Part shown: piece by piece, positions 15,449 to 22,982 of the stretch
Layout: every line of letters starts with the position of its first letter
How positions within the stretch are numbered: position 1 is the stretch's first letter
NCBI GenBank assembly: GCA_007571355.1
Contig: RKRO01000455.1
Coordinates: 1-23,013 of the forward strand
Direction: 5' to 3'
From: Candidatus Poribacteria bacterium
GTDB taxonomy: Bacteria; Poribacteria; WGA-4E; WGA-3G
DNA: 23,013 bases
The notes under the pieces: model-generated
The model's input: only the letters and a program-made list of their open reading frames with translations
Databases searched by the model: none
Told to the model about the DNA's origin: nothing
Position numbers and translations under genes: made by a program

Positions 15449-15484
15449 CCTCTTAAAGTCCTCTGATAAGGGGAGGTTAGGAGG
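15449..15484. terminator. Two-tier palindrome, likely bidirectional terminator or dispersed repeat
   Basis: CCTCTTAA at 15449-15456 pairs with TTAGGAGG at 15477-15484 (one G-T wobble), enclosing TCCTC (15459-15463) paired with GGGGA (15470-15474, one wobble) around TGATAA. It sits between the convergent ends of the Wzc-like gene (15428) and the ABC permease (15501). There is no long T-run, so a dispersed palindromic repeat is an alternative reading. A small AGGTT/AACCT hairpin follows at 15482-15494. Confidence 0.45.
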
Positions 15485-15500
15485 TTTAAAACCTATGATT

Positions 15501-16334
15501 TCATTTCCCTAAACTCGCCGGTGGGCGCGATGTCCCGACGAACCCCATGAGCACGATCATTGTTAAAATATAGGGGAGGCTGTTTAGCAATTGTACCGGA
15601 ATGTTCCATCTGTTTGCGAGTTCCAGAGCCGTTGCGAAGCCGAAGAGGAAGCACGCTGAAACCCCACTTAACGGTCGCCAATTCCCAAAGATAACGGCAG
15701 CAAGTGCCAAATAACCGCGGCCCGCTGTCATTCCTTTCGTAAAATAGTGGACTTCGGATGCCAGAAAACATCCGCCTGCTCCTGCTAAGAGTCCGCTTAA
15801 CAGGATGCCGAGATATTGCCATTTTGTTCGGCTCAAGCTCAGTGCCGCAAGGGCTTCCGTTGATTCACCTGCTGCACGCAAACGCAACCCCCACGGCGTT
15901 TTAAAGAGAAGTACGTGGCTCGCCACCATCACTACCGGTAGAAGATACACCATGAAACTGTAGGAACCGATAAACGGCAGTTGCCAGTGGGGCAGACCGT
16001 CTACCTGTTTGGATGTCGGTAAAAGGGACTCTGTAATCCCCAACGCCAAGATGTTGAGACCGATCCCGGTGACAACCTGCTCGGCGTGGAACGTGACCGT
16101 CGCAACGGCATGTAACAGTGCCAATCCAACAGCAAAACCGAGGCCGACAAGCAATCCAAACTCTGTTGAACTGGTAGCCTGTGTGCCGACGACGTAACCG
16201 AAGGCACCGATCAACATCATCCCTTCTAAGGCGAGGTTAATGACACCGGCGCGTTCCGAATAAATCCCGCCGAGTGCAGCGAACCCTAACGGGGTCGCCA
16301 TTCGCAAAGTAGTTGGAATCAAATCAAGTATCAT
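15501..16334 (-). CDS. ABC transporter permease, nucleoside/simple-sugar type (second subunit)
   Basis: The 277-residue membrane protein belongs to the BPD_transp_2 family, the permeases that pair with BmpA/Med-type binding proteins (NupQ, YufQ). ERAGVINLALEGMMLIGAF (27-45) is the typical first block, and GRGYLALAAVIFGNWRPLSG is the cytoplasmic coupling motif. About eight hydrophobic helices are visible. With the partner encoded immediately upstream it would form the import channel. Its ATG is inside the end of that gene (11-base overlap). No ATPase or binding-protein gene lies in this window, so they should be upstream in another locus. Substrate (nucleoside, purine, riboflavin-like or sugar) is not determinable. 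Confidence 0.85.
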   Translation of the reverse strand: MILDLIPTTLRMATPLGFAALGGIYSERAGVINLALEGMMLIGAFGYVVGTQATSSTEFGLLVGLGFAVGLALLHAVATVTFHAEQVVTGIGLNILALGITESLLPTSKQVDGLPHWQLPFIGSYSFMVYLLPVVMVASHVLLFKTPWGLRLRAAGESTEALAALSLSRTKWQYLGILLSGLLAGAGGCFLASEVHYFTKGMTAGRGYLALAAVIFGNWRPLSGVSACFLFGFATALELANRWNIPVQLLNSLPYILTMIVLMGFVGTSRPPASLGK

Positions 16335-17415
16335 TCTTTTTCCGTGAGATGCCTTCTATACACACTAACCAGATAATCAGCATGCCTTGACCTGCAAGAA
16401 ATAGACCTCGCGGGATCCCTAACAAGATATCAATGTCCAAAGCGACTTTGTTCAGTAATCCGAACAACACTGCCGCGGCTAAGATAGCGAAAGGGTTGTT
16501 TCTGCCCAAGAGCGCGACTGCAATGCCGGTGAACCCCCAACCCGATGAAAAACTGTCGAGATACCGATAGCGGTATCCCATGACTTCGGCGACCCCGGCT
16601 AAACCTGCAAGTGCACCGCTCAACACCATCACCCACACGGTTACAGCACGCGGGTTGATCCCGCCATAAGACGCAACGTCTCGCGCATTGCCGACCAGAC
16701 GGAGTTCGTAGCCCCAACCGGTGTATTGTAAAAAGATATAACAGAACACAACGCATCCGCAGGCCATCAGGAAACTTGCATTTAAGGGGTTGCTATCCGG
16801 TAGGAGCGGAACAAAAGATGCTAACCGTGGGATTCGCGCCGTTTCATGGATCTGTCGGGTTTGCGGAATCATCTGACTGGGTTCTTGGTAGATTGATGTA
16901 ACAAGGTAGTTCATCAACGCGAAAGCGATGAAGTTCATCATAATTGTGTTGATAACTTCGTGCGCTCCGTATCTCGCTTTTAAATAACCGGGGACAGCCC
17001 CCCATACAGCACCGGCAATCATCGCTGCTGCTATACAGAGTGGAACGAGTAGGAAAGCAGGAAGGTCTAAGTGCATACCTGTCCATGCCGTAGCAAACGC
17101 TGCGACGTAGAGTTGTCCTTCACAACCGATGTTGAACAGACCGCTTTTATAACCGATGGCGACGGCGAGTCCGGTAAAGATTAAAGGGGTCGCGTTGAAC
17201 AGCACATAACCGAACTCGTCAAAACTTGAGAACCCGCTCGAAAAAATGATGCCATAGAATTCTAACGCATTTTGTCCTCGGATGTGGACGACAACCCCGC
17301 ATAAAAGAAAGAATCCAAAAATCGCAAGGAGCGACGGCATAAAATTGAGAAGCAGCTGCCTGGATTGAGATATTCTGCCTTGCAACAGCGAGATAAACGG
17401 TTTTCGGATATCCAA
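16324..17415 (-). CDS. ABC transporter permease, nucleoside/simple-sugar type (first subunit)
   Basis: The 363-residue protein is the larger partner (NupP/YufP type). It has about ten hydrophobic segments, GYKSGLFNIGCEGQLYVAAFA as the first family block and YGAHEVINTIMMNF as the conserved cytoplasmic stretch, then NPRAVTVWVMVLSGALAGLAG and GWGFTGIAVALLGRNNP near the coupling region. The frame begins with TTG at 17415; a GGGAAA run lies about 15 bases upstream, which is loose, so a later start near M26 cannot be excluded, although that would leave little sequence before the first helix. It ends overlapping the second permease gene. It is divergent from the DegT-type aminotransferase gene, sharing a 151-base spacer. 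Confidence 0.85.
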   Translation of the reverse strand: MDIRKPFISLLQGRISQSRQLLLNFMPSLLAIFGFFLLCGVVVHIRGQNALEFYGIIFSSGFSSFDEFGYVLFNATPLIFTGLAVAIGYKSGLFNIGCEGQLYVAAFATAWTGMHLDLPAFLLVPLCIAAAMIAGAVWGAVPGYLKARYGAHEVINTIMMNFIAFALMNYLVTSIYQEPSQMIPQTRQIHETARIPRLASFVPLLPDSNPLNASFLMACGCVVFCYIFLQYTGWGYELRLVGNARDVASYGGINPRAVTVWVMVLSGALAGLAGVAEVMGYRYRYLDSFSSGWGFTGIAVALLGRNNPFAILAAAVLFGLLNKVALDIDILLGIPRGLFLAGQGMLIIWLVCIEGISRKKNDT

Positions 17416-17439
17416 GAGTTCTCAGTTTCCCTGCTAAAT

Positions 17440-17469
17440 TTGACAAAAATTATCAGAACGTGTTATCAT
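17440..17469 (+). promoter_or_regulatory. Sigma-70 type promoter for the DegT/glycerol-3-phosphate dehydrogenase operon
   Basis: TTGACA at 17440-17445 is a perfect -35 box, followed by an 18-base spacer and TATCAT at 17464-17469. The leader to the ATG at 17567 would be about 90 bases. A second candidate, TTGATC 17483-17488 and TATAAC 17506-17511 with a 17-base spacer, lies just downstream. Confidence 0.6.
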
Positions 17470-17476
17470 ACATTAA

Positions 17477-17505
17477 ATCGTATTGATCCGCAATGTGCCT
17501 GTCAG
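17477..17505 (-). promoter_or_regulatory. Promoter candidate for the ABC permease pair
   Basis: On the minus strand CTGACA (plus 17500-17505) is followed by 17 bases and TACGAT (plus 17477-17482). Transcription would start near 17470, within the -10 region of the plus-strand promoter, so the two promoters would compete. Confidence 0.35.
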
Positions 17506-17554
17506 TATAACATAGATGTAGATTAAAACAAACCGTAAATCCTTGAACGGGGGC

Positions 17555-17560
17555 GAGGAG
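17555..17560 (+). promoter_or_regulatory. Ribosome binding site that sets the DegT-type gene start
   Basis: GAGGAG lies six bases before the ATG at 17567. The frame can be extended to a TTG at 17543, but then this site would lie inside the gene. Confidence 0.7.
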
Positions 17561-17566
17561 CACGTC

Positions 17567-18982
17567 ATGGAGAAAAAAATAACACAATCATCTCGTCATC
17601 AGATTGGACAGACAGATCTTCCCGCTATTCTGGGTGGAACCCCGGTTTTTAAGAAATCTCCTGACGCTCCATATCCGAAGTTAGATGAGTGGAAACAGAT
17701 TACAACGGAGGAGGCACAGGTTGTTTATGAGATGACGCTTCAGAACGAACTCTCAGGTGCCTCGCCAACGGTTCAAGAATTTGAGCGGGCGTGGTGTAAA
17801 CGCCACCAAACCCGATTTGCCATGAGCCTTACCAACGGCACAGCAGCCTTACATAGCGCGATGTTTGGACTCGGTGTCGGTCCGGGAGATGAGGTTATCT
17901 GTCCGACTTACACGTGGATGGGTTCAATTACACCCGCGCTGACACTCATGGCGACACCCGTTTTCTGTGAGATAGATCCAAAGACGCTGCTGATTGATGT
18001 GGAAGATGTGCGCAGACGGATTACAGCACGAACTAAGGCAATTGTGGCAGTGCATCTGTGGGGAAATGTCTGTGATATGGATGCACTCATGGCACTCAGC
18101 GAAGAGACCGGTATACCTATCATAGAGGACTGCTCACACGCACACGGCGCATCTTACAAAGGCGTGCCGTGTGGCAGCATCGGACAGGCGGGGGCATGGA
18201 GCCTGCAAGGCAACAAGCCGGTGAGTGGGGGTGAAGGTGGTATGCTTGCCACGAACGACGTGGCGGTTTTTGAGCGCGCCTATTTGCTAGGTCAAGTCAA
18301 TCGTTCCCCTAACATTGTAGGAGAAGCAGCGGCGGCACTGCAATACGCATATCTTCCGCCGATGGGTTTAGGCGTTAAATTTCGAGCACACCCGCTCGCT
18401 ATCGGTATAGCTTCGGTGCAGCTGAAGAAACTTGATGAACTCAACACGAAACGCCGTGCTTATATCAAAGCGGTCACCGATGGCTTACATGAGATTCCGG
18501 GTGTTTCTCCCATTGAAACCTCTGAAGGTAGTGAACCGGCGGGATTCTACGGTTTTCCGATCCGCTACCATCAAGCAGAGATGCATGGCGTGCCTGCGCC
18601 GGTGTTCGCGGAAGCACTTCGAAAAGAGGGCGTTTTGGCAAATAACAACCCGTATCCGCTCCTCGTTGGCGATGGCATGCCGCTTTTCTCAGGGAACCTA
18701 CCGACGAATAGCAATCCATATCCGCTGTTGCATACGCTGCCGCTTTTCACGCAAGGACTCGATATCTATATGAACGGGCGAGGTTCTCTCTGCACTGCAG
18801 ATGTCGGAGGGACGTTTAAAGGCTATGCTGCTGGCGATTTGCCTATAACTGAAAAAGTGTGTTCGCAGCTCATATTTTTGCCACTGCTAACGAGGCCGAT
18901 ACCGGGTGCAGTATCGGGAATTCTGACTGCTATCCGTAAAATCTCCGAATATAGTCATTTGCTCGTCGGTCAGGCAGGCTAA
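17567..18982 (+). CDS. DegT/DnrJ/EryC1/StrS family sugar aminotransferase
   Basis: The 471-residue protein is a fold-type I PLP enzyme that transfers an amino group, usually from glutamate or glutamine, to a keto-sugar or keto-cyclitol. SLTNGTAALH at 87-96 binds the phosphate, IIEDCSHAHG at 185-194 carries D188 for the ring nitrogen, and SLQGNKPVSGGEGGML at 212-227 carries K217, the Schiff-base lysine. The S-Q-x-x-K variant recalls scyllo-inosose/AHBA-like members. The C-terminal part has a near-duplicated NNPYPLL..MPLF / SNPYPLL..LPLF segment (360-374 and 382-394). The length exceeds the common 370-400 residues. The glycerol-3-phosphate dehydrogenase ATG begins one base after its stop, so translation is probably coupled. 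The substrate is unknown. Confidence 0.85.
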   Translation: MEKKITQSSRHQIGQTDLPAILGGTPVFKKSPDAPYPKLDEWKQITTEEAQVVYEMTLQNELSGASPTVQEFERAWCKRHQTRFAMSLTNGTAALHSAMFGLGVGPGDEVICPTYTWMGSITPALTLMATPVFCEIDPKTLLIDVEDVRRRITARTKAIVAVHLWGNVCDMDALMALSEETGIPIIEDCSHAHGASYKGVPCGSIGQAGAWSLQGNKPVSGGEGGMLATNDVAVFERAYLLGQVNRSPNIVGEAAAALQYAYLPPMGLGVKFRAHPLAIGIASVQLKKLDELNTKRRAYIKAVTDGLHEIPGVSPIETSEGSEPAGFYGFPIRYHQAEMHGVPAPVFAEALRKEGVLANNNPYPLLVGDGMPLFSGNLPTNSNPYPLLHTLPLFTQGLDIYMNGRGSLCTADVGGTFKGYAAGDLPITEKVCSQLIFLPLLTRPIPGAVSGILTAIRKISEYSHLLVGQAG

Positions 18983-18983
18983 G

Positions 18984-20678
18984 ATGTCAACAGAATTTTC
19001 AGCCCGAACTCGATCCAACAATATCCAGACTTTCAAAACTGAACCGTTGGATGTTTTGATCATCGGTGGTGGTATTGTCGGTGCGGGTTTAATTCGTGAT
19101 CTTGCACTCAACGGGGGCATCAGAGTCGGGTTAATTGAGCAAGGCGATTTTGCAAATGGAACGAGCAGTGCAACCTCTCAGTTGGTTCACGGCGGATTTC
19201 GTTACCTCCTTAAACGCGACATTGACCTCGTTAAAAAGGCACGTAGAGAACGGGAGATCCTCCGTTGCATCGCACCGAGTCTCGTCAAATCGATTCCGAT
19301 AGCCCTGCTCTGCTACAAAGGTGATCCGTACCCGTTGGCTGGTATGCAGCTTGCTGCGCACTATTATAACCATCTCTCCAAAGCAGACGTAACAGAGAAA
19401 TCGACAACGATTCGTGATCTGGAAAATATACGAGACGCAATCGGGCCGATTGCTACCGATACACTCAAGGGATGCGTCGTTTTATGGGATAGCAAGGTTG
19501 ACGATGCAAGATTAACACTCGCGACGCTTAAGGACGCGCACCGACACGGTGCAATTCTTACGAATTACGTCCGTTTTCTCGATTTCATGGAACTATCGGA
19601 TACTGTGAATAGTGCAAACCGAGTGCATGGAATCATCGCTGAAGATGTTCTTTCTGGGAAACGTTTCGGTATAACAGCGCGGAAAATTGTCTCCGCAACA
19701 GGGCCTTGGAGCGACGAAGTCTGGCATAAAGACCCAAGTTATGACGGGGCACCGCGCCTGCTGAGGAAAAATGCAAAGGGTATTCATCTCATCTTGCCGC
19801 GATGCGGGAAACAAGACGACTCGGAAGCGCACGGACTGGTGACCTTCACACAGACTGAAAAACAACAGAAACGCAATCCGCGTGTTATCTTTATTTTACC
19901 GAGCGCATACAATACCTCTATCGTCGGGACCACCGAGACGACTTCAAAGGAGGGACTCACATCTGTCCGTCCCTCAGCAGACGAGGCAGCGTATCTGCTC
20001 GCGGAAACACAACGGATTTTTCCTGAAAAGACGCTCAACAGGGACGCTATCCTCGCCGCGTATGCCGGCACCCGCCCGCTCATCGAAGCGAACCTACACC
20101 CGCGCGGATTCGTAAGGCGCGGCTTTGTCTCACGGGAGCACCTCATCACAGAGAGCCCGAGTGGTGTCATCTACCTCTATGGTGGAAAACTTACGACACA
20201 CCGACAGATGGCAGAGGAGACAGCAGACCATATCGCCGCGTTTTTAAACGTGCCACGGCACTGCAAAACGGATACCAGTCCGTTGTTTGACGTGTCAGTA
20301 GAGGAACTGAACGGAAATACAAACTGCCACTCCCTCTCGAGGGCTGAAGTGAAACGTCTCATGGAACGGTATGGAGATGGGTATCAGGTGATTCAACGGT
20401 TTGTTAACGACGACGCGTCGCTCGCTGAACCGATGACACCCACGCTTCCGTTTATGAAAGCTGAACTCCTCTATGCCTATTGGGGGGAGATGGCGATTAC
20501 ACTTGACGATCTCCTTTGGCGTCGCACGCGTATCGGTTGGACACCGGGTCAGGGACTTGACACCGCGCCCCGAATCGCACAATTCCTGGGTGAGAGGTAT
20601 AATTGGGGTCAGGCGCGAATCGCAGCAGAAGTGAAGGCATATCGGGAACACATTTGGTGGCTTAATTCTAATCTGTGA
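18984..20678 (+). CDS. glpD: FAD-dependent glycerol-3-phosphate dehydrogenase
   Basis: The 564-residue protein oxidises sn-glycerol-3-phosphate to dihydroxyacetone phosphate and feeds electrons to quinones at the inner membrane. The FAD-binding loop is IIGGGIVGAG (26-35), followed by SATSQLVHGGFRYL (62-75), a strong family block. KGIHLILP at 265-272, TTETT at 316-320, AGTRPL at 361-366 and GGKLTTHRQMAEE at 400-412 complete the oxidoreductase domain, and the remainder is the C-terminal helical DAO_C domain with ELLYAYWGEMAITLDDLLWRR-like core. Length is normal. The start is one base after the aminotransferase stop. It could alternatively act on a related phosphorylated substrate, given its pairing with a sugar aminotransferase rather than glpK or glpF. 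Confidence 0.9.
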   Translation: MSTEFSARTRSNNIQTFKTEPLDVLIIGGGIVGAGLIRDLALNGGIRVGLIEQGDFANGTSSATSQLVHGGFRYLLKRDIDLVKKARREREILRCIAPSLVKSIPIALLCYKGDPYPLAGMQLAAHYYNHLSKADVTEKSTTIRDLENIRDAIGPIATDTLKGCVVLWDSKVDDARLTLATLKDAHRHGAILTNYVRFLDFMELSDTVNSANRVHGIIAEDVLSGKRFGITARKIVSATGPWSDEVWHKDPSYDGAPRLLRKNAKGIHLILPRCGKQDDSEAHGLVTFTQTEKQQKRNPRVIFILPSAYNTSIVGTTETTSKEGLTSVRPSADEAAYLLAETQRIFPEKTLNRDAILAAYAGTRPLIEANLHPRGFVRRGFVSREHLITESPSGVIYLYGGKLTTHRQMAEETADHIAAFLNVPRHCKTDTSPLFDVSVEELNGNTNCHSLSRAEVKRLMERYGDGYQVIQRFVNDDASLAEPMTPTLPFMKAELLYAYWGEMAITLDDLLWRRTRIGWTPGQGLDTAPRIAQFLGERYNWGQARIAAEVKAYREHIWWLNSNL

Positions 20679-20763
20679 ATGGAGTTGTCGGTCATCAGTT
20701 ATCGGAAAGGACGCTTCACATACGCCTACGCAGCGTCGAAACGAACCGCAAGGAACACAAAAA

Positions 20764-21753
20764 ATGGAAGTTTACCGTTGGGAAGACCGCAAATTTGGGA
20801 GGCTGGAGCCGCTACGGTTCAGCGAAGAACGCGAGTTTGAGGACCTCCTTGAAAAAGACGCAACGCTTGTTCTTGGTGAACCGCTCTGTATTATCAGCAG
20901 GCAACCGCCGCTCAGTACGTCGAAACAGAAGATTGACCTGCTCGCACTTGATCGACATGGAAATTGTGTGATTATTGAACTCAAGCGCGGAAAACCGTCG
21001 CGGACAGCAATCACACAGATTTTGGAGTATGCCGCTGGCGTTTCCCAACTCTCTTTCACAGCATTGGAACAGCTCGCTTACCGGTGGTGCCAACAGCATG
21101 GGAAAGAGTTCTCAACACTCACCGCCATGCACAGCGAATGCTTCGGATATGAACCAGGTGATATTCGCAAGTCAGCATTTAACCAGAAACAGCGATTGGT
21201 GCTTATTTCGGAAGGCGTGGACACACGGGTGTTAGAGGTCGCTGAATACCTGCGAGCTTTGGGGTTGGACCTCACCTATATCTCCTATTTTTCTTATCAT
21301 GCGCCGGATGAGATTTTAGTCGCCACCGAAACTGTCCTCGGTGGGACAGTCGTCAAGGAGGAAGAACGGAACTACGGGCGCACCACGCAGCAGTTTATGA
21401 CGCTTGCATCGTTCGTTGAAATACTGCAGGTGAACGAAGACCTCCAACAGGTCGTTAACGAATTTTTTGAATATGTTGACACATGCGGTGCCACGCTTCG
21501 ACCACGCATCGCGAAACTCCGAATGACGATCGGCGGACGCTGGTGGCTTGACACGTACCCATCAAGGAGAGCCACCCATTTCCGTGTTGATGTACACGGT
21601 GATTTTACACCGCTCCATATCGTTGAGTGTAGAGCCAATTTGCCTAACGTGACCGTCAAAAATTTCGGTATCTCTTTCAACGTCGCCACCAAAGCACATC
21701 TTGATTATGGAATTGAAATTTTTGAACGTGTTCGGAACGCTATCCTTTTTTAA
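20764..21753 (+). CDS. PD-(D/E)XK nuclease-like protein (NucS/DUF91-like N-terminal domain)
   Basis: The 329-residue protein has a nuclease core in residues 20-100: E25 in EFEDLLE, D58 in KIDLLALD, ELK at 72-74 and a Q85/Y89 motif in TQILEYA. That order, E..D..ExK..Q, is that of RecB/NucS-type enzymes, which cut DNA with a metal ion. The middle (100-200) is mixed and contains LVLISEGVD, as in some predicted endonucleases. The last 120 residues resemble no domain I can name with confidence; they could be a DUF5655-like domain. ATG is preceded by AAGGA nine bases upstream. It stands alone, 85 bases after glpD. Activity is inferred from motifs only, and a repair or phage-defence role is a guess. 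Confidence 0.7.
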   Translation: MEVYRWEDRKFGRLEPLRFSEEREFEDLLEKDATLVLGEPLCIISRQPPLSTSKQKIDLLALDRHGNCVIIELKRGKPSRTAITQILEYAAGVSQLSFTALEQLAYRWCQQHGKEFSTLTAMHSECFGYEPGDIRKSAFNQKQRLVLISEGVDTRVLEVAEYLRALGLDLTYISYFSYHAPDEILVATETVLGGTVVKEEERNYGRTTQQFMTLASFVEILQVNEDLQQVVNEFFEYVDTCGATLRPRIAKLRMTIGGRWWLDTYPSRRATHFRVDVHGDFTPLHIVECRANLPNVTVKNFGISFNVATKAHLDYGIEIFERVRNAILF

Positions 21754-21771
21754 TCGACCTTGACCTTTGAG

Positions 21772-21832
21772 TTGTAGCACAAACTTTTAGTTTGTGACAT
21801 TTTCGGTCACAACCCAACAGATTGTGCTACAA
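21772..21832. repeat. 61-bp palindromic element with nested hairpin
   Basis: The outer arms TTGTAGCACAA (21772-21782) and TTGTGCTACAA (21822-21832) are perfect 11-bp inverted repeats. Inside, TTGTGAC (21792-21798) pairs with GTCACAA (21806-21812) around a 7-base loop, and CACAAACT (21778-21785) can alternatively pair with AGTTTGTG (21789-21796). It starts 18 bases after the nuclease-like gene. It looks like a dispersed palindromic repeat (REP or MITE-like) and may also act as an attenuator. Confidence 0.7.
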
Positions 21833-21869
21833 GATGGCAATTTGCGTTAGAATACCCAATAACGTCATA

Positions 21870-21934
21870 CTCGTCGGAGTCCGCTTTTGACGGGGATCTC
21901 CACCCGTTACTGGGAAGCGGGAAAAAACGGCGAG
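21870..21934 (+). ncRNA. Possible structured leader before the BatA/BatB-like gene
   Basis: CTCGTC (21870-21875) pairs with GGCGAG (21929-21934, one wobble) and encloses two hairpins: GGAG/CTCC (21876-21879 with 21898-21901), with an inner TCCG/CGGG stem, and CCCG/CGGG (21903-21906 with 21918-21921). A three-way junction is therefore possible 20 bases before the ATG. It matches no riboswitch consensus I recognise and may be chance. Confidence 0.25.
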
Positions 21935-21953
21935 GAAACCCAATCATAAAAAA

Positions 21954-22982
21954 ATGGACTGGCTCCGCTTCGGCAACCCTGAATACCTACACTTCCTATG
22001 GGCGATCCTACCTCTAATTTTTCTGCTGCTTTTTGGGCTGCGACGAAAACAGGAAGCACTGCTACGATTCCATAGCAATGTTGATCCTGCCCATCTCCAG
22101 CAACACAAAATTCAAGCCGGATTGCTGCTGCTGAGTTGCTTCTGCGTTATACTCGCCGTTGCACGCCCGCAGTGGGGGGCGAAACCCGAATCTGTCGACG
22201 AACGGTTGGATGTCATGATCGCGCTTGATATTTCCACGAGTATGCTTGCGGAAGATGAGCAATCCGTTCAACGACTGGATCGCGCCAAAGAGGTTATATT
22301 CTCACTTTTAGGTGAACTCGAGGGGGACCGCGTCGGATTACTCTATTTCGCGGAGGCAAGTTTCGTGGTATGTCCTTTGACGAGTGATACCGGCACACTC
22401 AGAGAATTCTTAGCGGCGGTAACTGCAGAAACACTTGCTCACAGCGGCACGCGTATCGCTCACGCGATTGAGACAGCAACAGAACGCCTCACTTTAGATC
22501 AAAAAAACGTAACAATAGCACCCGAGGTTTCAGGACAGAAGGCACTGATTCTGTTTACAGATGGCGAGGATCATGGGGAAGGGGCGGTCGAAGCAGCAAA
22601 GACAGCGGCATCGAAAGGCGTGTATATCTACTGTGTCGGTATTGGGAATGCTGTTAGGTCTATGCCTATTCCGCTTCGTGGAGATGTCGGTGCCAAAGCG
22701 ACACCTTATAAGCGTGATATGAACGGGCAGCTCGTGCTAACGGCGTTAGAAGAGAAACTTCTGCAGGAGATCGCAAAGGCGGGAAACGGCAATTACTACC
22801 ACGCAACAACCGGAATTACGCAGTTAAGGACAGACCTGGCACGACTCGAAAAGCAGCAGTTCACCGTCCGATCAGATGGTGAATATCAGGAGCGTTTCCA
22901 ATGGTTTGTCGCCGGGGCGCTGATTTTGCTTATTTGTGAGTTAATGCACTTCACAACGTGGATTCGCAGAGCCCGTCATTAA
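21954..22982 (+). CDS. BatA/BatB-like von Willebrand factor A membrane protein
   Basis: The 342-residue protein has the layout of BatA/BatB: two N-terminal membrane helices (about 12-29 and 55-70), a VWA domain (about 85-285) and a C-terminal helix (317-333). The MIDAS metal site is visible: DISTS at 92-96, T143 in PLTSD and the aspartate D203 in LFTDGED. RVGLLYFAEASFVVCPLT and GVYIYCVGIGN are typical family stretches. Bat proteins are often linked to MoxR ATPases and stress tolerance in Bacteroidetes and relatives. The companion genes moxR, DUF58 and batC are not in the window and probably lie beyond the right edge, if present. The ribosome site is weak (GAGGAAA, about 16 bases upstream), and the ATG is chosen since the helix starts right after it. 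Confidence 0.88.
   Translation: MDWLRFGNPEYLHFLWAILPLIFLLLFGLRRKQEALLRFHSNVDPAHLQQHKIQAGLLLLSCFCVILAVARPQWGAKPESVDERLDVMIALDISTSMLAEDEQSVQRLDRAKEVIFSLLGELEGDRVGLLYFAEASFVVCPLTSDTGTLREFLAAVTAETLAHSGTRIAHAIETATERLTLDQKNVTIAPEVSGQKALILFTDGEDHGEGAVEAAKTAASKGVYIYCVGIGNAVRSMPIPLRGDVGAKATPYKRDMNGQLVLTALEEKLLQEIAKAGNGNYYHATTGITQLRTDLARLEKQQFTVRSDGEYQERFQWFVAGALILLICELMHFTTWIRRARH

Noticed and set aside
17543..17566. TTG start for the DegT-type aminotransferase
   Set aside because: The GAGGAG site at 17555-17560 is placed correctly for the ATG at 17567.
19784..20170. Open frames antisense to glpD
   Set aside because: They have low-complexity Ser/Arg-rich products and no ribosome sites; the glpD reading is certain.
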